NCBI GenBank assembly: GCA_024867545.1 | Contig: JANFNE010000049.1 | Location: forward strand, 124,001-188,000 | Direction: 5' to 3' | From: Phytopythium helicoides | Taxonomy: Eukaryota > Oomycota > Peronosporomycetes > Pythiales > Pythiaceae | DNA length: 64,000 bases | Shown here: one piece after another, positions 10,601-20,265 of the stretch | Layout: each line of letters begins with the position of its first letter | Numbering within the stretch: the stretch's first letter is position 1 | Program-made: the position numbers and the translations under genes | Notes under the pieces: generated by a model | Database searches by the model: none | What the model was told of the DNA's origin: nothing | What the model saw: only the letters and a program-made list of their open reading frames with translations

Positions 10601-11418
10601 TGCTGCTCCCTCATGGTCGGCGCGGTGGCGTGCTGCTCCCTCATGGCCGACGCGGCGACATGCTGCTCCCTCATGGCCGGCGCGGTGGCGTGCTGCTCTC
10701 TCATGGCCGGCGCGGTGGCGTGCTGCTCCCTCATGGCCGGCGCGGTGGCGTGCTGCTCCCTCATGGCCGGCGCGGTGGCGTGCTGCTCCCTCATGGCCGA
10801 CGCGGTGGCGTGCTGCTCCCTCATGGTCGGCGCGGTGGCGTGCTGCTCCCTCATGGCCGACGCGGTGGCGTGCTGCTCTCTCATGGCCGGCGCGGTGGCG
10901 TGCTGCTCTCTCATGGCCGGCGCGGTGGCGTGCTGCTCCCTCATGGCCGGCGCGGTGGCGTGCTGCTCCCTCATGGCCGACGCGGTGGCGTGCTGCTCCC
11001 TCATGGCCGGCGCGGTGGCGTGCTGCTCCCTCATGGCCGACGCGGTGGCGTGCTGCTCCCTCATGGTCGGCGCGGTGGCGTGCTGCTCCCTCATGGCCGA
11101 CGCGGTGGCGTGCTGCTCTCTCATGGCCGGCGCGGCGACATGCTGCTCCCTCATGGCCGGCGCGGCGACATGCTGCTCCCTCATGGTCGGCACGGTGACA
11201 TGCTGCTCCCTCATGGCCGGCGCGGCGACATGCTGCTCCCTCATGGCCGACGCGGCGACATGCTGCTCCCTCATGGCCGGCGCGGCGACATGCTGCTCCC
11301 TCATGGCCGACGCGGCGACATGCTGCTCCCTCATGGTCGGCACGGTGACATGCTGCTCCCTCATGGCCGGCGCGGTAGCGTGCTGCTCTCTCATGGCCGG
11401 CGCGGTGGATGGCAGCAT
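7663..11418 (-). CDS. PIF/Harbinger DDE transposase with giant N-terminal repeat tract
   Basis: 1251 residues if read from the ATG at 11418. The C-terminal ~400 residues are a DDE_Tnp_4-type nuclease: FIDGTVRGICRP (Asp1056), FGPFPGRNHD, IFGDCAYG (Asp1144) and VSVEWSYG (Glu1183) give the D-D-E triad. A helical region before it (RFRFHKAELIQLVELLDL...) resembles the usual helix-turn-helix part. Residues ~1-850 are about 85 copies of a ten-residue unit, MREQHATAPA with variants (APT, ASA, VAA). That part is encoded by the minisatellite at 8853-11408 and has no counterpart in ordinary transposases. The real protein may start after the repeats, for example near 8870, because almost every unit supplies an in-frame ATG. 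Confidence 0.85.
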   Translation of the reverse strand: MLPSTAPAMREQHATAPAMREQHVTVPTMREQHVAASAMREQHVAAPAMREQHVAASAMREQHVAAPAMREQHVTVPTMREQHVAAPAMREQHVAAPAMREQHATASAMREQHATAPTMREQHATASAMREQHATAPAMREQHATASAMREQHATAPAMREQHATAPAMREQHATAPAMREQHATASAMREQHATAPTMREQHATASAMREQHATAPAMREQHATAPAMREQHATAPAMREQHATAPAMREQHVAASAMREQHATAPTMREQHATAPTMREQHATAPTMREQHATAPAMREQHVAAPAMREQHVAASAMREQHATAPTMREQHATASAMREQHATAPTTREQHATASAMREQHATAPTMREQHATASAMREQHATAPAMREQHATAPAMREQHATAPAMREQHATASAMREQHATAPTMREQHATASAMREQHATAPAMREQHATAPAMREQHATAPTMREQHATASAMREQHATAPTMREQHATASAMREQHATAPAMREQHATAPAMREQHATAPAMREQHATAPAMREQHATAPAMREQHVAASAMREQHTTASAMREQHATAPTMREQHATASAMREQHATAPTTREQHATAPAMREQHATAPAMREQHATAPAMREQHATAPTMREQHATASAMREQHATAPAMREQHATAPAMREQHATAPAMREQHATAPAMREQHATAPAMREQHVAASAMREQHATASAMREQHATAPTTREQHATAPAMREQHATAPAMREQHATAPAMREQHVAAPAMREQHVAASAMREQHATAPAMREQHATAPAMREQHATAPAMREQHVAAPAMREQHVAASAMREQHATASAMREQHATAPATREQHVAVCEGQHHGNDDLVLDSELRWYARVLARGVGRHYKAAYLMHLWSRAVERGDVVQAASLYAILSSVPIREPVVRTPFNFNALSDADCVARFRFHKAELIQLVELLDLGSIVTRERTTATAIEGLCVVLYKLSVPIRWLDLEDFFGRSSSGLSNIFSHTLELIDSRFKPLLDFNEHIICRRLGEYAQAIFDAGSPYTNVWCFIDGTVRGICRPQPRTASRKRKYLTQQSVYNGHKRKHALKFQTLLTPDGMISHLFGPFPGRNHDVKMYTESRLADMIRARSQFRDYRIFGDCAYGRDDVIASPFEGAVGNLTSSQRFINKRMSKIRVSVEWSYGQIITYFKALDLKTSLRTGSQPVGQMYRVGALMTNCITCMRGGNTASDYFGIKPPSISEYLRGVH
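8853..11408. repeat. 30-bp minisatellite, ~85 tandem copies
   Basis: Unit length is exactly 30 bp throughout. Variation is confined to a few positions (GGCGGTGGCG versus GGCGGCGACA, CTCCC versus CTCTC, GGCCGG/GGCCGA/GGTCGG). Because 30 is a multiple of three and the unit lacks stops in five frames, long spurious frames run through it on both strands. The minus-strand frame continuous with the transposase is the only one with a homologous partner. Confidence 0.97.
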
Positions 11419-11657
11419 CCTTGTTGCGTCTAGCCCATGGCTCCCGTTGGTTCTGGCCCCCGAGTACAGTAGGAGGCTCAGACCAGACAGCTACGATTTA
11501 AAGGCCACAAGCAGAAAATTAGCGAATCGTAAATCTGCACTGTTTTCAGGATTTTTTAGCTTGTTTTGGACGGTTGAGTGGAATCGTTGTGAACGGTTGG
11601 CACATATTTTCGGAAACAAATTACGGTATTGTCATATGTTTTGACCGTAAATTCTAA

Positions 11658-11682
11658 AGTTACGGTCGTGCTAAAGACCTCT
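11658..11682 (-). repeat. Right terminal inverted repeat of the Harbinger element
   Basis: In reverse complement it reads AGAGGTCTTTAGC then ACGACCGTAACT, matching the left end except for a short indel and one substitution. It is followed by ATA. Confidence 0.85.
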
Positions 11683-14600
11683 ATAGGCGCGATTGTCAAC
11701 ACACCATCGGCTTCCCAATGCATAGGTATTTTGCACTTACTTATCCTCTCTAGCTGTCAAGGATAGTCAGTCGCGAGCAACTGGTACATTTCAAATGCTG
11801 GGAAAAATGACGCTGCTGTGCTTCCGACTGTGCAGACTGGTCTCCTCAATGTCATTTCGATTTGACCAATTCGGGGATTCGCCTTGGTTTTCGTCTCTTG
11901 AGTTCATCGCCAGATTAGATTATCTAGCGGGGCACTTTGTTTTGAATGCATTTGTTGTCTGTTGCAGCTTCAAACACCTAACGCTGCCTTGAAGGCGTGA
12001 ATTCTGATCGCAGTGTCTGGTCCTCGCTTCTCACTTGCCTTTACGTATTACGTTATTTTTTCACGTCATCTCCCACGCACTTGCATCCTTTGACCCCCCA
12101 CAAAGCGCTCACTTTTAGCCCACGATTGACACGTCGCCAGGGGTGTGATTCGAGCTGGATCCTTCAATGATCTCGTCCATCGATGGCATTGGTCACCAGC
12201 AGCGTTGGACTCACGTTTGTCGACGTCATCCTTCAGATGAGGTTAGCGAGCATTTACAGTTCAAAAAAGCTCTGCAGACGCAAGATTTTAGGGAGAATCG
12301 CGTCACTAAATGGATTTACCACCCGAGATGACTCTTCCTCACAAAGTGTCATCAGTCCCGGGGAGGCGACTGCCTTTATTCGCTGAGATCGAAGCTCATT
12401 ATGATCAATATTGAGATTAGTACTTGCACTCAGCTGATCTTGAGGACAGCGTCAGCACGCTCTCTTTTACATACTTGACGGCCCAAGCTGATTCGGTTTT
12501 CTTCGCAGACAGCTTACTTTCTCTGTCAAATTGCTCGTAGCAACCAGAACTCTTAATGTGTTGGTCTGTGAAGTATATTTGCCTAGTCATCAGCCAACAG
12601 GAGTTCAAAAATGACAGATAGCTTCATCCCGAGCAACATCGCTCGATCGCACTGTCCTTCAGTGTTTCGTGAAAAGTTGGTCGCCAAGGCCGTCACGAAA
12701 ATTGGTCAAGAATATCACTTCATCACTGATGAACTTACTCAATCCTAAGATGCATCTCGAAGCGTATGCTATCCATAAGAAAACTCTTCACCAGCAGAGC
12801 GTGGCTGTTCTCGACAGCGTTCACGAAGTAGGCTTTGCCGATCGTGCTTTCAGCAGCTTCTCATCATCTCCATTTTCAACGTGTCCAGTTTACCTTTAAC
12901 CGACTTCCCCGGCATTTTGTGCTTCCAAACGCAGCCACAAAAAGACTGAAGTGTGCCAAAAATCGCTCCGACTTCGCAGCACCACATTGATTGAATTCGA
13001 TGGAGATCTTACTTGCCATCATCGTGCACTCGATGACAGGCGATATTAGGAGACAGCGACAGAAACTTAGCGCCAACAAATCTTCGTTGAGGCAGAGATG
13101 TACCACGAGCGTCAACGTCGATGGAGCGTAGACAACCTCTTGCAGGCGCTAGACTCAAAGGGTACGTAGATGTGAGTGAAGTGATGCCGACTTCTTGCTC
13201 CTGGGTAAACGATGCTGCGGCCTCAACACGCAATCGCTAACTTCTAGCCGCTCATGCTAGGTTTATCACGCACACCATCACACTCACCATGGCCGCGTCG
13301 ACGCGTCAAACCTCGCCATTCTCCCGCGCGTCATCGACTGGAGCATGCTCGAGGTAGGGAAGTGCTTGAACAGACGACCGAGATGGACCTTGTGGCGGCA
13401 GCCTCAGTCGCGCTCGAGCAGACGTGCAGACTCCGATGGAGCTCGTGGAGCATAACCCGAGCAGCCTTATCGGTCTGATGGACGTGCACGAACGACTCGT
13501 TCTCGCCCACTACTCCACATCGAATTTTGAGCAGCAGAACCCGGAGACACCTGTGAGAGAGCTCTTCGAGTCCAACTTTATTTTCAGACCTCGTCAAGAG
13601 CGTCACATCAGGGATGCAGCACACCAAAAGCGGTCCACAGTCATTGAGCTAGAGGAACAGCGGTGGTACGCCGCGTCAGTTCGCGATGCTACATATTCCG
13701 CACTGCTCGTCTCAACAAGAAATTGGACGAGCAGAGGTGTACCTTTCGTGTTTATGCCTTCCATCCCCAAGCACCAGCGGAATCGGCCGCTCGTCATATC
13801 AAAAAAAAAAAAAAGCGAGCAGAGACCAGCACGCAAATGCGACTCTGCTGACACGACGCAGGAACAGGATTGCACAACACGGAGAAGCCAGGGCTTGTTG
13901 ATGTTGAAGCTCGTCGCGATCACTCAAGCAGCCACCCCAACCACCTTGGTGCATCGCATTTGTGATGCCCGATTCGTCCAGAAGACTCTCTCGCGCTCGG
14001 CTGACTCTTTCATACTGAGCGCCAGTCTCCGCCTTCTGCATCTCATCTTTCGCGCTGATGCACTTTGACGAGTCGAAGTGTTCTGGATTTTCACCTTTCG
14101 AGCGCTTTCACTGGCCAAGCACCCATGCAGCCCTCAATCCGATCGGGTCCTTCGCCCCCTCGCGTGCCACTCTCCCCATTCAGCCGGCCCAAGCACCGAG
14201 CTGAGCGAGTGAGCGCGCGGTCCACGTCTCTTTTCCGGCCCCAGCACGCGGCCACACGCGCGCGCGGCGGAAATTCCTGTGGACCGGAATCCAGGTCGGC
14301 CATTCACAGAACACAGTGCATTTGCGATTCGACGGTAGTATTCTAACTATAGATTATGTACCGTGTATTGACATTTTGATTCAAAATGCGCTGATTGGAT
14401 GGTCTTGAAAGTAGGTGCTTGACTCGTGGAGTTTCAAAGCACGGTGGTCGATTTCGGCGTAGCGTAATCCGATCAGGACACACGTTTGGTGTAATTACAA
14501 AAAGCAAACGTGTACGTTCGATATATTTGCAAGTTCTAGGTCTATATACGCAATGAATCAAACGTTCCCGACCGACTTTTTCCTCTGGACACTTTGTCCG

Positions 14601-14701
14601 GTGCAACCGGGTCCATCACCTGGCAACAATAGACGGAGCATTCGCGACACGCGCCGGTCTCCGCTTCCATCCAAGTCCGCATTGCAGTCCATTGCTCGGT
14701 C
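11683..14701. other. Gene-poor 3-kb stretch
   Basis: No supported gene. Only short frames on both strands, none with recognisable homology. An A-run lies at about 13800-13814. The one segment with coding-like composition is listed separately (13383-13760). Confidence 0.4.
13383..13760 (+). pseudogene. Possible decayed coding fragment, family unknown
   Basis: From about 13383 the frame reads MDLVAAASVALEQT. After a shift near 13424 it continues PMELVEHNPSSLIGLMDVHERL...FIFRPRQERHIRDAA...ELEEQRWYAASVRD to about 13700. Codon choice (GAC, GTG, CTC, GCC, CAC, TAC) resembles the real genes nearby. I recognise no domain. It may equally be a chance frame; no promoter or intact start supports it. Confidence 0.25.
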
Positions 14702-14715
14702 TCACTTCCGCTTTC
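14702..14715 (+). promoter_or_regulatory. Initiator-like element before threonine dehydrogenase
   Basis: TCACTTCCGCTTTC followed by a pyrimidine-rich CTCGCCCTCC, 52-65 nt upstream of the ATG at 14767. It is an imperfect match to the Inr/flanking-region promoter of oomycetes. Confidence 0.35.
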
Positions 14716-14766
14716 TCGCCCTCCAGCCGACCTCCGAGCCCCAAGCACCAGCAGCAACTCGAAACC

Positions 14767-15850
14767 ATGAACTTCGTGCGTCGCGTGACTCGCCAGCCCT
14801 CTCTACGGCGTGCTCTGTCCACTGCCAGCGCCAATGCCAATTCCTCGCCCCGCAGGATTCTCGTGACCGGCGGCACGGGCCAGATCGGCATGGAGCTCGT
14901 GCCGTACCTCCGTGAGGCGTTTGGCCACGATGCGATCATCAACTCGGACATTCGGGCGCCTTCCGTGGACGACGGCGGCGCGTTCGTCTACTGCGACGTC
15001 CAGGACCGTGACGCCATGGCTCGCATCGTGGTCGAGAACCGCGTCGACACGGTGCTGCACATGGCCTCGCTGCTCTCGGCTGTGGGCGAGAAGAACCCCA
15101 CGCTCGCCCTCTCGGTCAACACGCTCGGCATCCAGAACGTGCTGGAGCTAGCCAAGCAGCACCGCCTCAAGGTGTTCGCGCCGTCCACGATTGCGGTCTT
15201 CGGCCCCTCGACGCCGCAGGACGACACCCCCGATGAAACCATCATGCGCCCCACGACCATCTACGGCATCACCAAGGTGCACCTCGAGCTGCTCGGTGAG
15301 TACTACCACGAAAAGTTCGGCGTCGACTTCCGCTCGGTGCGGTACCCGGGCATCATCTCGTCCGAGGCGCTGCCCGGCGGCGGCACCACCGGACTACGCC
15401 GTCGAGATCTTCTACGACGCGCTCAAGCACGGCAAATACACGTGCTTCCTCGAGCCAAACGCCCGGCTGCCCATGATGTACATGCCCGACTGCCTCAAGG
15501 CCACTGCCCAGCTGCTCGGAGCCTCCAACGACACACTCTCGCAGCGTACATACAATGTGACGGCTGTGTCCTTCACGCCCGAGGAGATCGGCGCCGCCAT
15601 CAAGAAGGTCATGCCGCAGTTTGAGATTGACTACAAGCCCGACTTCCGCCAGAAGATTGCCGAGACCTGGCCGCGATCCGTGGATGACTCGATTGCCCGG
15701 AGGGATTGGAACTGGCAGCACGACTTTGACCTCGATGCCATGGTTGAGGACATGCTCGTGGCGCTGGACGCTCGGCTGCGCGCCAACGGTGAGGCCACGC
15801 TCGGCCACACGCTTAAATTCCCGGCTCCAGCCAAGCGCGCAGTGGCGTAG
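14767..15850 (+). CDS. L-threonine 3-dehydrogenase (SDR/epimerase type), one frameshift
   Basis: Oxidises L-threonine to 2-amino-3-ketobutyrate with NAD+, feeding glycine and acetyl-CoA. The N-terminus ([20 protein letters not shown]) is arginine/serine rich and without acids, a typical mitochondrial presequence. The NAD site is GGTGQIG (35-41). The catalytic pair is Tyr166/Lys170 in IYGITK. The conserved [17 protein letters not shown] spans the break: the frame shifts by one base at about 15391-15392, where an extra G separates GGGTT from DYAVEIF. Both halves are otherwise full length, about 360 residues in all, with a normal stop. With no other damage, a recent null or a sequence error are equally plausible. 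There is no splice-site pair that would explain it. Confidence 0.85.
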
Positions 15851-18231
15851 GCGCGCATGTATAACTCCTACGGTAGCTCGTCCCTTAGAAGCAAATAATC
15901 AATTAGGCTTGCGTGTTCGCGGCCGTCGTGAAATGGACTCTCAAGTGTGGGGTGATGTTGTTTTGTGATCGGGTCTCCCGCAACAGGATTGTGTGACAAT
16001 GAGCGGGATCAATTGATGGATGAAGTGCAAAGGTTTTCACGGGTCAATTACTGAAGCGCGAACTTCGAAGATGATTTGGTGCAGTATTGCTTCGAGCAAG
16101 TTACGGGTAAAGAAGCAAAGAATAGCCGTGGTCGCATGTGCTGATGTCAGTTGTACGCAATAACGATATTGAAGTGGTAAAGTATCTGTTCAACCAAGGT
16201 GCCGACAGAGAAGTCATGGATGTCGATGGTAACACTGCAGAAGGGTTTGCTCCTATGAAATGTTTTTGCGAAATGGTGCGGAATCTGGTGGACGAACAAA
16301 CACGCCAAGAATGGCGGCAGCCACTTTGCATGAATAGTAGTGTGAATTCTCATCGAACGAGGCGCAGACAAAGAATCCCGAATCGATGATGTTCACGTAG
16401 CGCTGATAGAAAGTTTTAGCAGTGGTCATGCTGAAGTGGTGGTGCTTTTGCAAAGTGCTGGTGGGAAACGAAGGGCGAAGGCTAACTATCCTAGAAGTGG
16501 GGGATATGAACGGTAGATCGGAAATTGTGAGGTTTCTCATCAAGCGAGGAGCGACCATGAATTCTCTTCAGTCTGATTCAGCAGTTGATTGAGCAAAAAG
16601 ACACAACAAATGACCTGAGCAAACGGATAGTTTGACATTTTATCTCTCGAGAGTTACACAACGATCACCTTCTTATCTCTGGGATTGGTGTTTTCGGCAA
16701 GCTCCGTGTGAATGCTGAAGTCGCTTGAGTAAGCAAAGCCTGTATCGAAGGGACAAATTCCTTCTGTATAGTAATTTCGCTTTCCCAAGAATCAAACTTA
16801 ACTGCTTGCGATTCCTTTTAAATGATCTGTTGGTAAATTTGTCTCTCACCCTCGCCCGCCCGTGACTCTTTCTGCATTAGTCACGATTTAGATCTATGTA
16901 CGTGTTGGACTTCACTCAGGTCGAGCAGACTGGGAGGCAGAGGTCGATATGATTTGGTAAACTCGAACTATGTTCGGTCGTTGTCCGAATGTCCGGTTTC
17001 TAGGATACATGAACGAAATCTCACACTGGCACTTCATTACGCGGCAGGGCAAACTTCTCATCGCAGTTCGCAGCCGAGCAAAACTAATTCGAGCTGCATA
17101 CGGCAGACACTTGAGATTTTTTACCACTATGATCATTCGAGGCCTTTACACGTATCACCAGTCTGCACGAATATTGTCCATGCCAAACGTATGAAGATAC
17201 TCCGATTTTGCTTTGGTCGAGTCTGCTCGCTTTGTTGTGCTTAACTGGTCGTGGTTGATACTGGTAGGAATCATTCGCTCATCTCCTATTTCCCTTGACC
17301 TTGTACTGTACAGTACTCGTTGCTGGCATTTATGCGTGGGGTATTCCTTATACTCCAGCAGATTCAACGATGTAGATGCGTCGTCTTGCTCTTCCACCAG
17401 GAAACCAACAGGTAAAGGCAGGGGAGCCTGCGGTGAGCAGCCACCTACCACTGATGGTGCAACGATGGACCAGCTTTGGAGAGTTCACAATGACGACAGC
17501 AGCGCCTCCACGTGCGATGGAATGCCCGTCAGGGTTTATTATCGATGTGGCTATTGCACCTTCTCAGTCGATTGACTGAATACTGTCGTGTGCTACTGTA
17601 CAGCGCAGTCTTGACCGCGCAGTCGTCTCTACCGAACGAACAACATGACGACCTGCCGGCCATGGTGGGATCACTACATATTGATTTGTAAACTGTCTGA
17701 TGAACACATCGCCATGACCCAACTCGTCTTCAGCCGGTCGTTGCGACCGTCGCGGCTTTCTTGCAGTCGAGACCGTGTGTTATGCTGTTTGTATAGTTCG
17801 ATTGCACGATTCATTGACAATCGGACTTCTACATCTCCATCACGACGGTACCTGTTTAGTCTCATCGCGAGCCGTCAACGAAAAAGATGTGTTAGGAGTG
17901 ATCATCAGAGGCACCAAAGATTCGCATTCCAGTGCCGTGATCCGAAACCTGCTGGCTGCAGGGGTGCGCTAAACGATGAGCGGCACACAAGGGGCTCCTT
18001 TACTTGACTGTGTAGAAGTTTGGCTGCATACGAATCAATGGTATTGGTGTTGCACCTGAGGAGCTCCAAATCACTTTATGCACTCAGATCTTGCGATTTG
18101 CGCCACCGTGTCACCGTGAGTCACGTGCAGCATCGACAACTTCGCGCGCAATGACGTGCGCCGTGCTCTGCTAACATAGCTCAAGGGAGAGCCTTTGGGA
18201 GGACTGGTGGACTGTGCTTTTCGCCCTCTTC
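15851..18231. other. Gene-poor 2.4-kb stretch with an ankyrin remnant
   Basis: Apart from the ankyrin fragment at 16138-16590 no gene is supported. Short open frames at 16.9-17.6 kb and 17.6-18.0 kb show no family resemblance and lack coding-like composition. Confidence 0.4.
16138..16590 (+). pseudogene. Decayed ankyrin-repeat gene fragment
   Basis: Readable ankyrin pieces lie in different frames. First comes NNDIEVVKYLFNQGADREVMDVDGNTA (from 16138), then GHAEVVVLLQSAGG near 16425-16465, then GRSEIVRFLIKRGATMN near 16512-16560, followed by a stop. Frame changes between the pieces and in-frame stops show decay. Several hundred bases on either side are non-coding, so only a few repeats of a once longer array survive. 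Confidence 0.6.
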
Positions 18232-18245
18232 TCATTCTACAATAT
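18232..18245 (+). promoter_or_regulatory. Oomycete initiator (Inr) of hydrolase-like copy 2
   Basis: TCATTCTACAATAT, 33-46 nt upstream of the ATG at 18278, in the same position and context as in copy 1. It matches the consensus YCAYTYYNCAWTTT at 13 of 14 positions. Confidence 0.72.
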
Positions 18246-18277
18246 CACCTCTCTTGCAGAGGTACTGGGCCGCCATC

Positions 18278-20185
18278 ATGGAAAACCACGAAATACACGT
18301 GCCAGACAACAATGACACGAAGACGGAGCTTCATCATGCCGAACACTCGAAGGTCTCCAAGCCTGTGATCCTCAAGTCACTCTTGACCTCGGTCGTGGCT
18401 TTTGCCGCCATCACATTCGGAACGGCAGCGACGTTCGCGCTCTACGGAACTCACGGAGGTGTTTTCCAGCACCACAACGCCAGACTCGTCGACCGACTTG
18501 CAGCTTCTTCGACCGGTATTCGTGTCACCATCACGGAGAAGAAACCCAATGGCGTATCAGCACTCGAGTCTGGCAATAGCACTTGGCGACCGGGGACTGT
18601 CTACCACGGCGTGCTCTACCCGAACATCGATGCGGAGTCTCAATCAGCAGACAAGACCTTCGATGGACGACTCTCGTACGTCCACCACGGCAATGAGTTC
18701 AACTTCACGCTTCTAAACGATCGCGGTTTCGTGACGGTCGCCGACGAACAAACTGGCAAACTTGAACTGTCGCGGTGCATGACTACCTCGGACATTCCGT
18801 CACTGCCATTCTCCCTGCCGTTGTCCGTCAAGTCGTTGGCACATGTTCTCATGAGTGCGCGAGTGGTGGACGATGTCGGGTCGCAAGTGGATGTGGAGTG
18901 TGATGTGTCGAGTGGTGACCGTCTGGTGGAAGTGTTGGTGTCAGGGGAGCCTTTTGTGTTTTGTTCGGAGGCGAAGAAGTCTGTTGAGAGTGAGAAGGTG
19001 TTGATGCTGCATGGTTTGGACATTCAGATCGAGGTGTCGTTTTTGTCGGAGCAGCGTGACGAGATTGGGTTGCTTCCTCCTGTTGTTTCGTCGAGTGATG
19101 TGTCTCGCTTCGTGACTCAAGTGGATGCGGACGAGTGTGAGCCTATCAAGAGTGACGCTGAAGTGACATCGGAATCGCTGACGAAGGGTGTTCATGGATG
19201 GCTGTCAAGTGCGATGCAACGCGCGGATGATGCGATGCGTGTGGTTGTGAGTGGTGAGGCTCGTCGAGCGTTGATGGCTGAGTCGGACTCGTGCACTTGT
19301 GCTAGCAAGAAGGTTTGTCTGTTCGTGCATGGCTTTGGTCGATCTGCTGGATCGGTGACGACTTCAGATACAAGTTACTGGGGCAGCATTCACACTGATG
19401 CTACCTGTTGTTCGTCGACGAAGTTCATCCATTTGGACACGACGAACTACGCTTGGTACGATGATACCCTGACTTCTCAGTTCTGCTCCACTGCTCTTTC
19501 GGTATCAGGCGGATCCAACGCCAAAAGTATCGCGAACGTTGCCGTGGTTGCTCACTCGATGGGCAATCTCATTGTTGCATCTGCACTTCAGAAGGGAACT
19601 TGTGCGCTTGCTTCGACTTCGAAGTGGATCGCGTTGTCACCACCAATGTACGGCTCTAACACGTCGTCCAAGCTAATTGCCCTGTGGAGCTCGCTTTCAT
19701 CATCAATCCAAACGGCGATTTGCAATGATAACGAGTCAGCACTTAGCTCCTCACTGCACAAGGCGTTTGCTAACCTTGGACTTTGCGGAACGCGTGCTTC
19801 CGTCACATCGCTGGCGTACTCTAGTTCAAGTCAATCTACGACAACTCTCGTGTCGAAGATGGCAGCAGCCAGGACTGTTTTCGCGTCCAAGGTGTCCAAC
19901 GTCATGTGTGGTATCAACTCGTACGGCATCACCTCCACCGACTCTGCCAAGATGGTGCTTGTGGATGCGTTTTCAAGTCACGCCAGTAGTGACAACGATG
20001 GAGTGGTCGAGTACACGAGCTGCCGAGGAGGATTAAGTTCAGGTTTGTTTGATGGTGACTGGGACGACGGAGGAGGCTACTACCGCGCCAACATCAACCA
20101 TCGTGATGCGACGTTCCGCAACGGCAATGCGGTCCTCGGCGACTCGCGAAAGCCTGTCAAGTGGTTCAACTGTCAGTTCAACTAA
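18278..20185 (+). CDS. Membrane-anchored alpha/beta-hydrolase-like protein, copy 2
   Basis: 635 residues, intact. Same plan as copy 1: a cytosolic N-terminus (MENHEIHVPDN), one membrane segment (about 31-56), a long ectodomain, and a C-terminal hydrolase-like region with VCLFVHGFGRS, Ser427 in AHSMGN, and His608 in NINHRD. It ends KPVKWFNCQFN like all four copies. Its N- and C-terminal parts group with copy 1. Its middle (ESQSADK, NFTLLNDRGF, CEPIKSDAEV, VVVSGEARR) matches copy 3 instead, showing sequence exchange. Two unrelated SWEET genes separate it from copies 3 and 4. Enzymatic function is inferred only from the elbow motif. Confidence 0.82.
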   Translation: MENHEIHVPDNNDTKTELHHAEHSKVSKPVILKSLLTSVVAFAAITFGTAATFALYGTHGGVFQHHNARLVDRLAASSTGIRVTITEKKPNGVSALESGNSTWRPGTVYHGVLYPNIDAESQSADKTFDGRLSYVHHGNEFNFTLLNDRGFVTVADEQTGKLELSRCMTTSDIPSLPFSLPLSVKSLAHVLMSARVVDDVGSQVDVECDVSSGDRLVEVLVSGEPFVFCSEAKKSVESEKVLMLHGLDIQIEVSFLSEQRDEIGLLPPVVSSSDVSRFVTQVDADECEPIKSDAEVTSESLTKGVHGWLSSAMQRADDAMRVVVSGEARRALMAESDSCTCASKKVCLFVHGFGRSAGSVTTSDTSYWGSIHTDATCCSSTKFIHLDTTNYAWYDDTLTSQFCSTALSVSGGSNAKSIANVAVVAHSMGNLIVASALQKGTCALASTSKWIALSPPMYGSNTSSKLIALWSSLSSSIQTAICNDNESALSSSLHKAFANLGLCGTRASVTSLAYSSSSQSTTTLVSKMAAARTVFASKVSNVMCGINSYGITSTDSAKMVLVDAFSSHASSDNDGVVEYTSCRGGLSSGLFDGDWDDGGGYYRANINHRDATFRNGNAVLGDSRKPVKWFNCQFN

Positions 20186-20265
20186 GTGGTGAAAGCATGC
20201 GTTGTTTCTAGGGTAGATGTATCTGGAGGACTTGAGAAATATCATCTAGGCATCTAGCTTGTTGC

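Larger units (their letters stand above)
6638..11682. mobile_element. PIF/Harbinger DNA transposon, ~5.0 kb, apparently complete
   Basis: The ends are inverted repeats beginning AGAGGTCTTTAGC at 6638 and, in reverse complement, at 11682. Beyond 13 identical bases the match continues as GACCGT with a one-base indel. The element is flanked by the trinucleotide ATA at 6635-6637 and 11683-11685, consistent with the 3-bp target duplication of this superfamily, although TWA is usual. Inside are the two genes expected for PIF/Harbinger, arranged tail to tail with a 24-bp gap: a Myb-like DNA-binding protein (+) and a DDE transposase (-). Both frames are uninterrupted and the catalytic residues are present, so it may be, or recently have been, autonomous. 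Confidence 0.88.

Noticed and set aside
8658..11644. Three plus-strand frames of 846-923 codons
   Set aside because: They are readings of the 30-bp minisatellite; their non-repeat ends show no homology, while the minus-strand frame continues into a DDE transposase.
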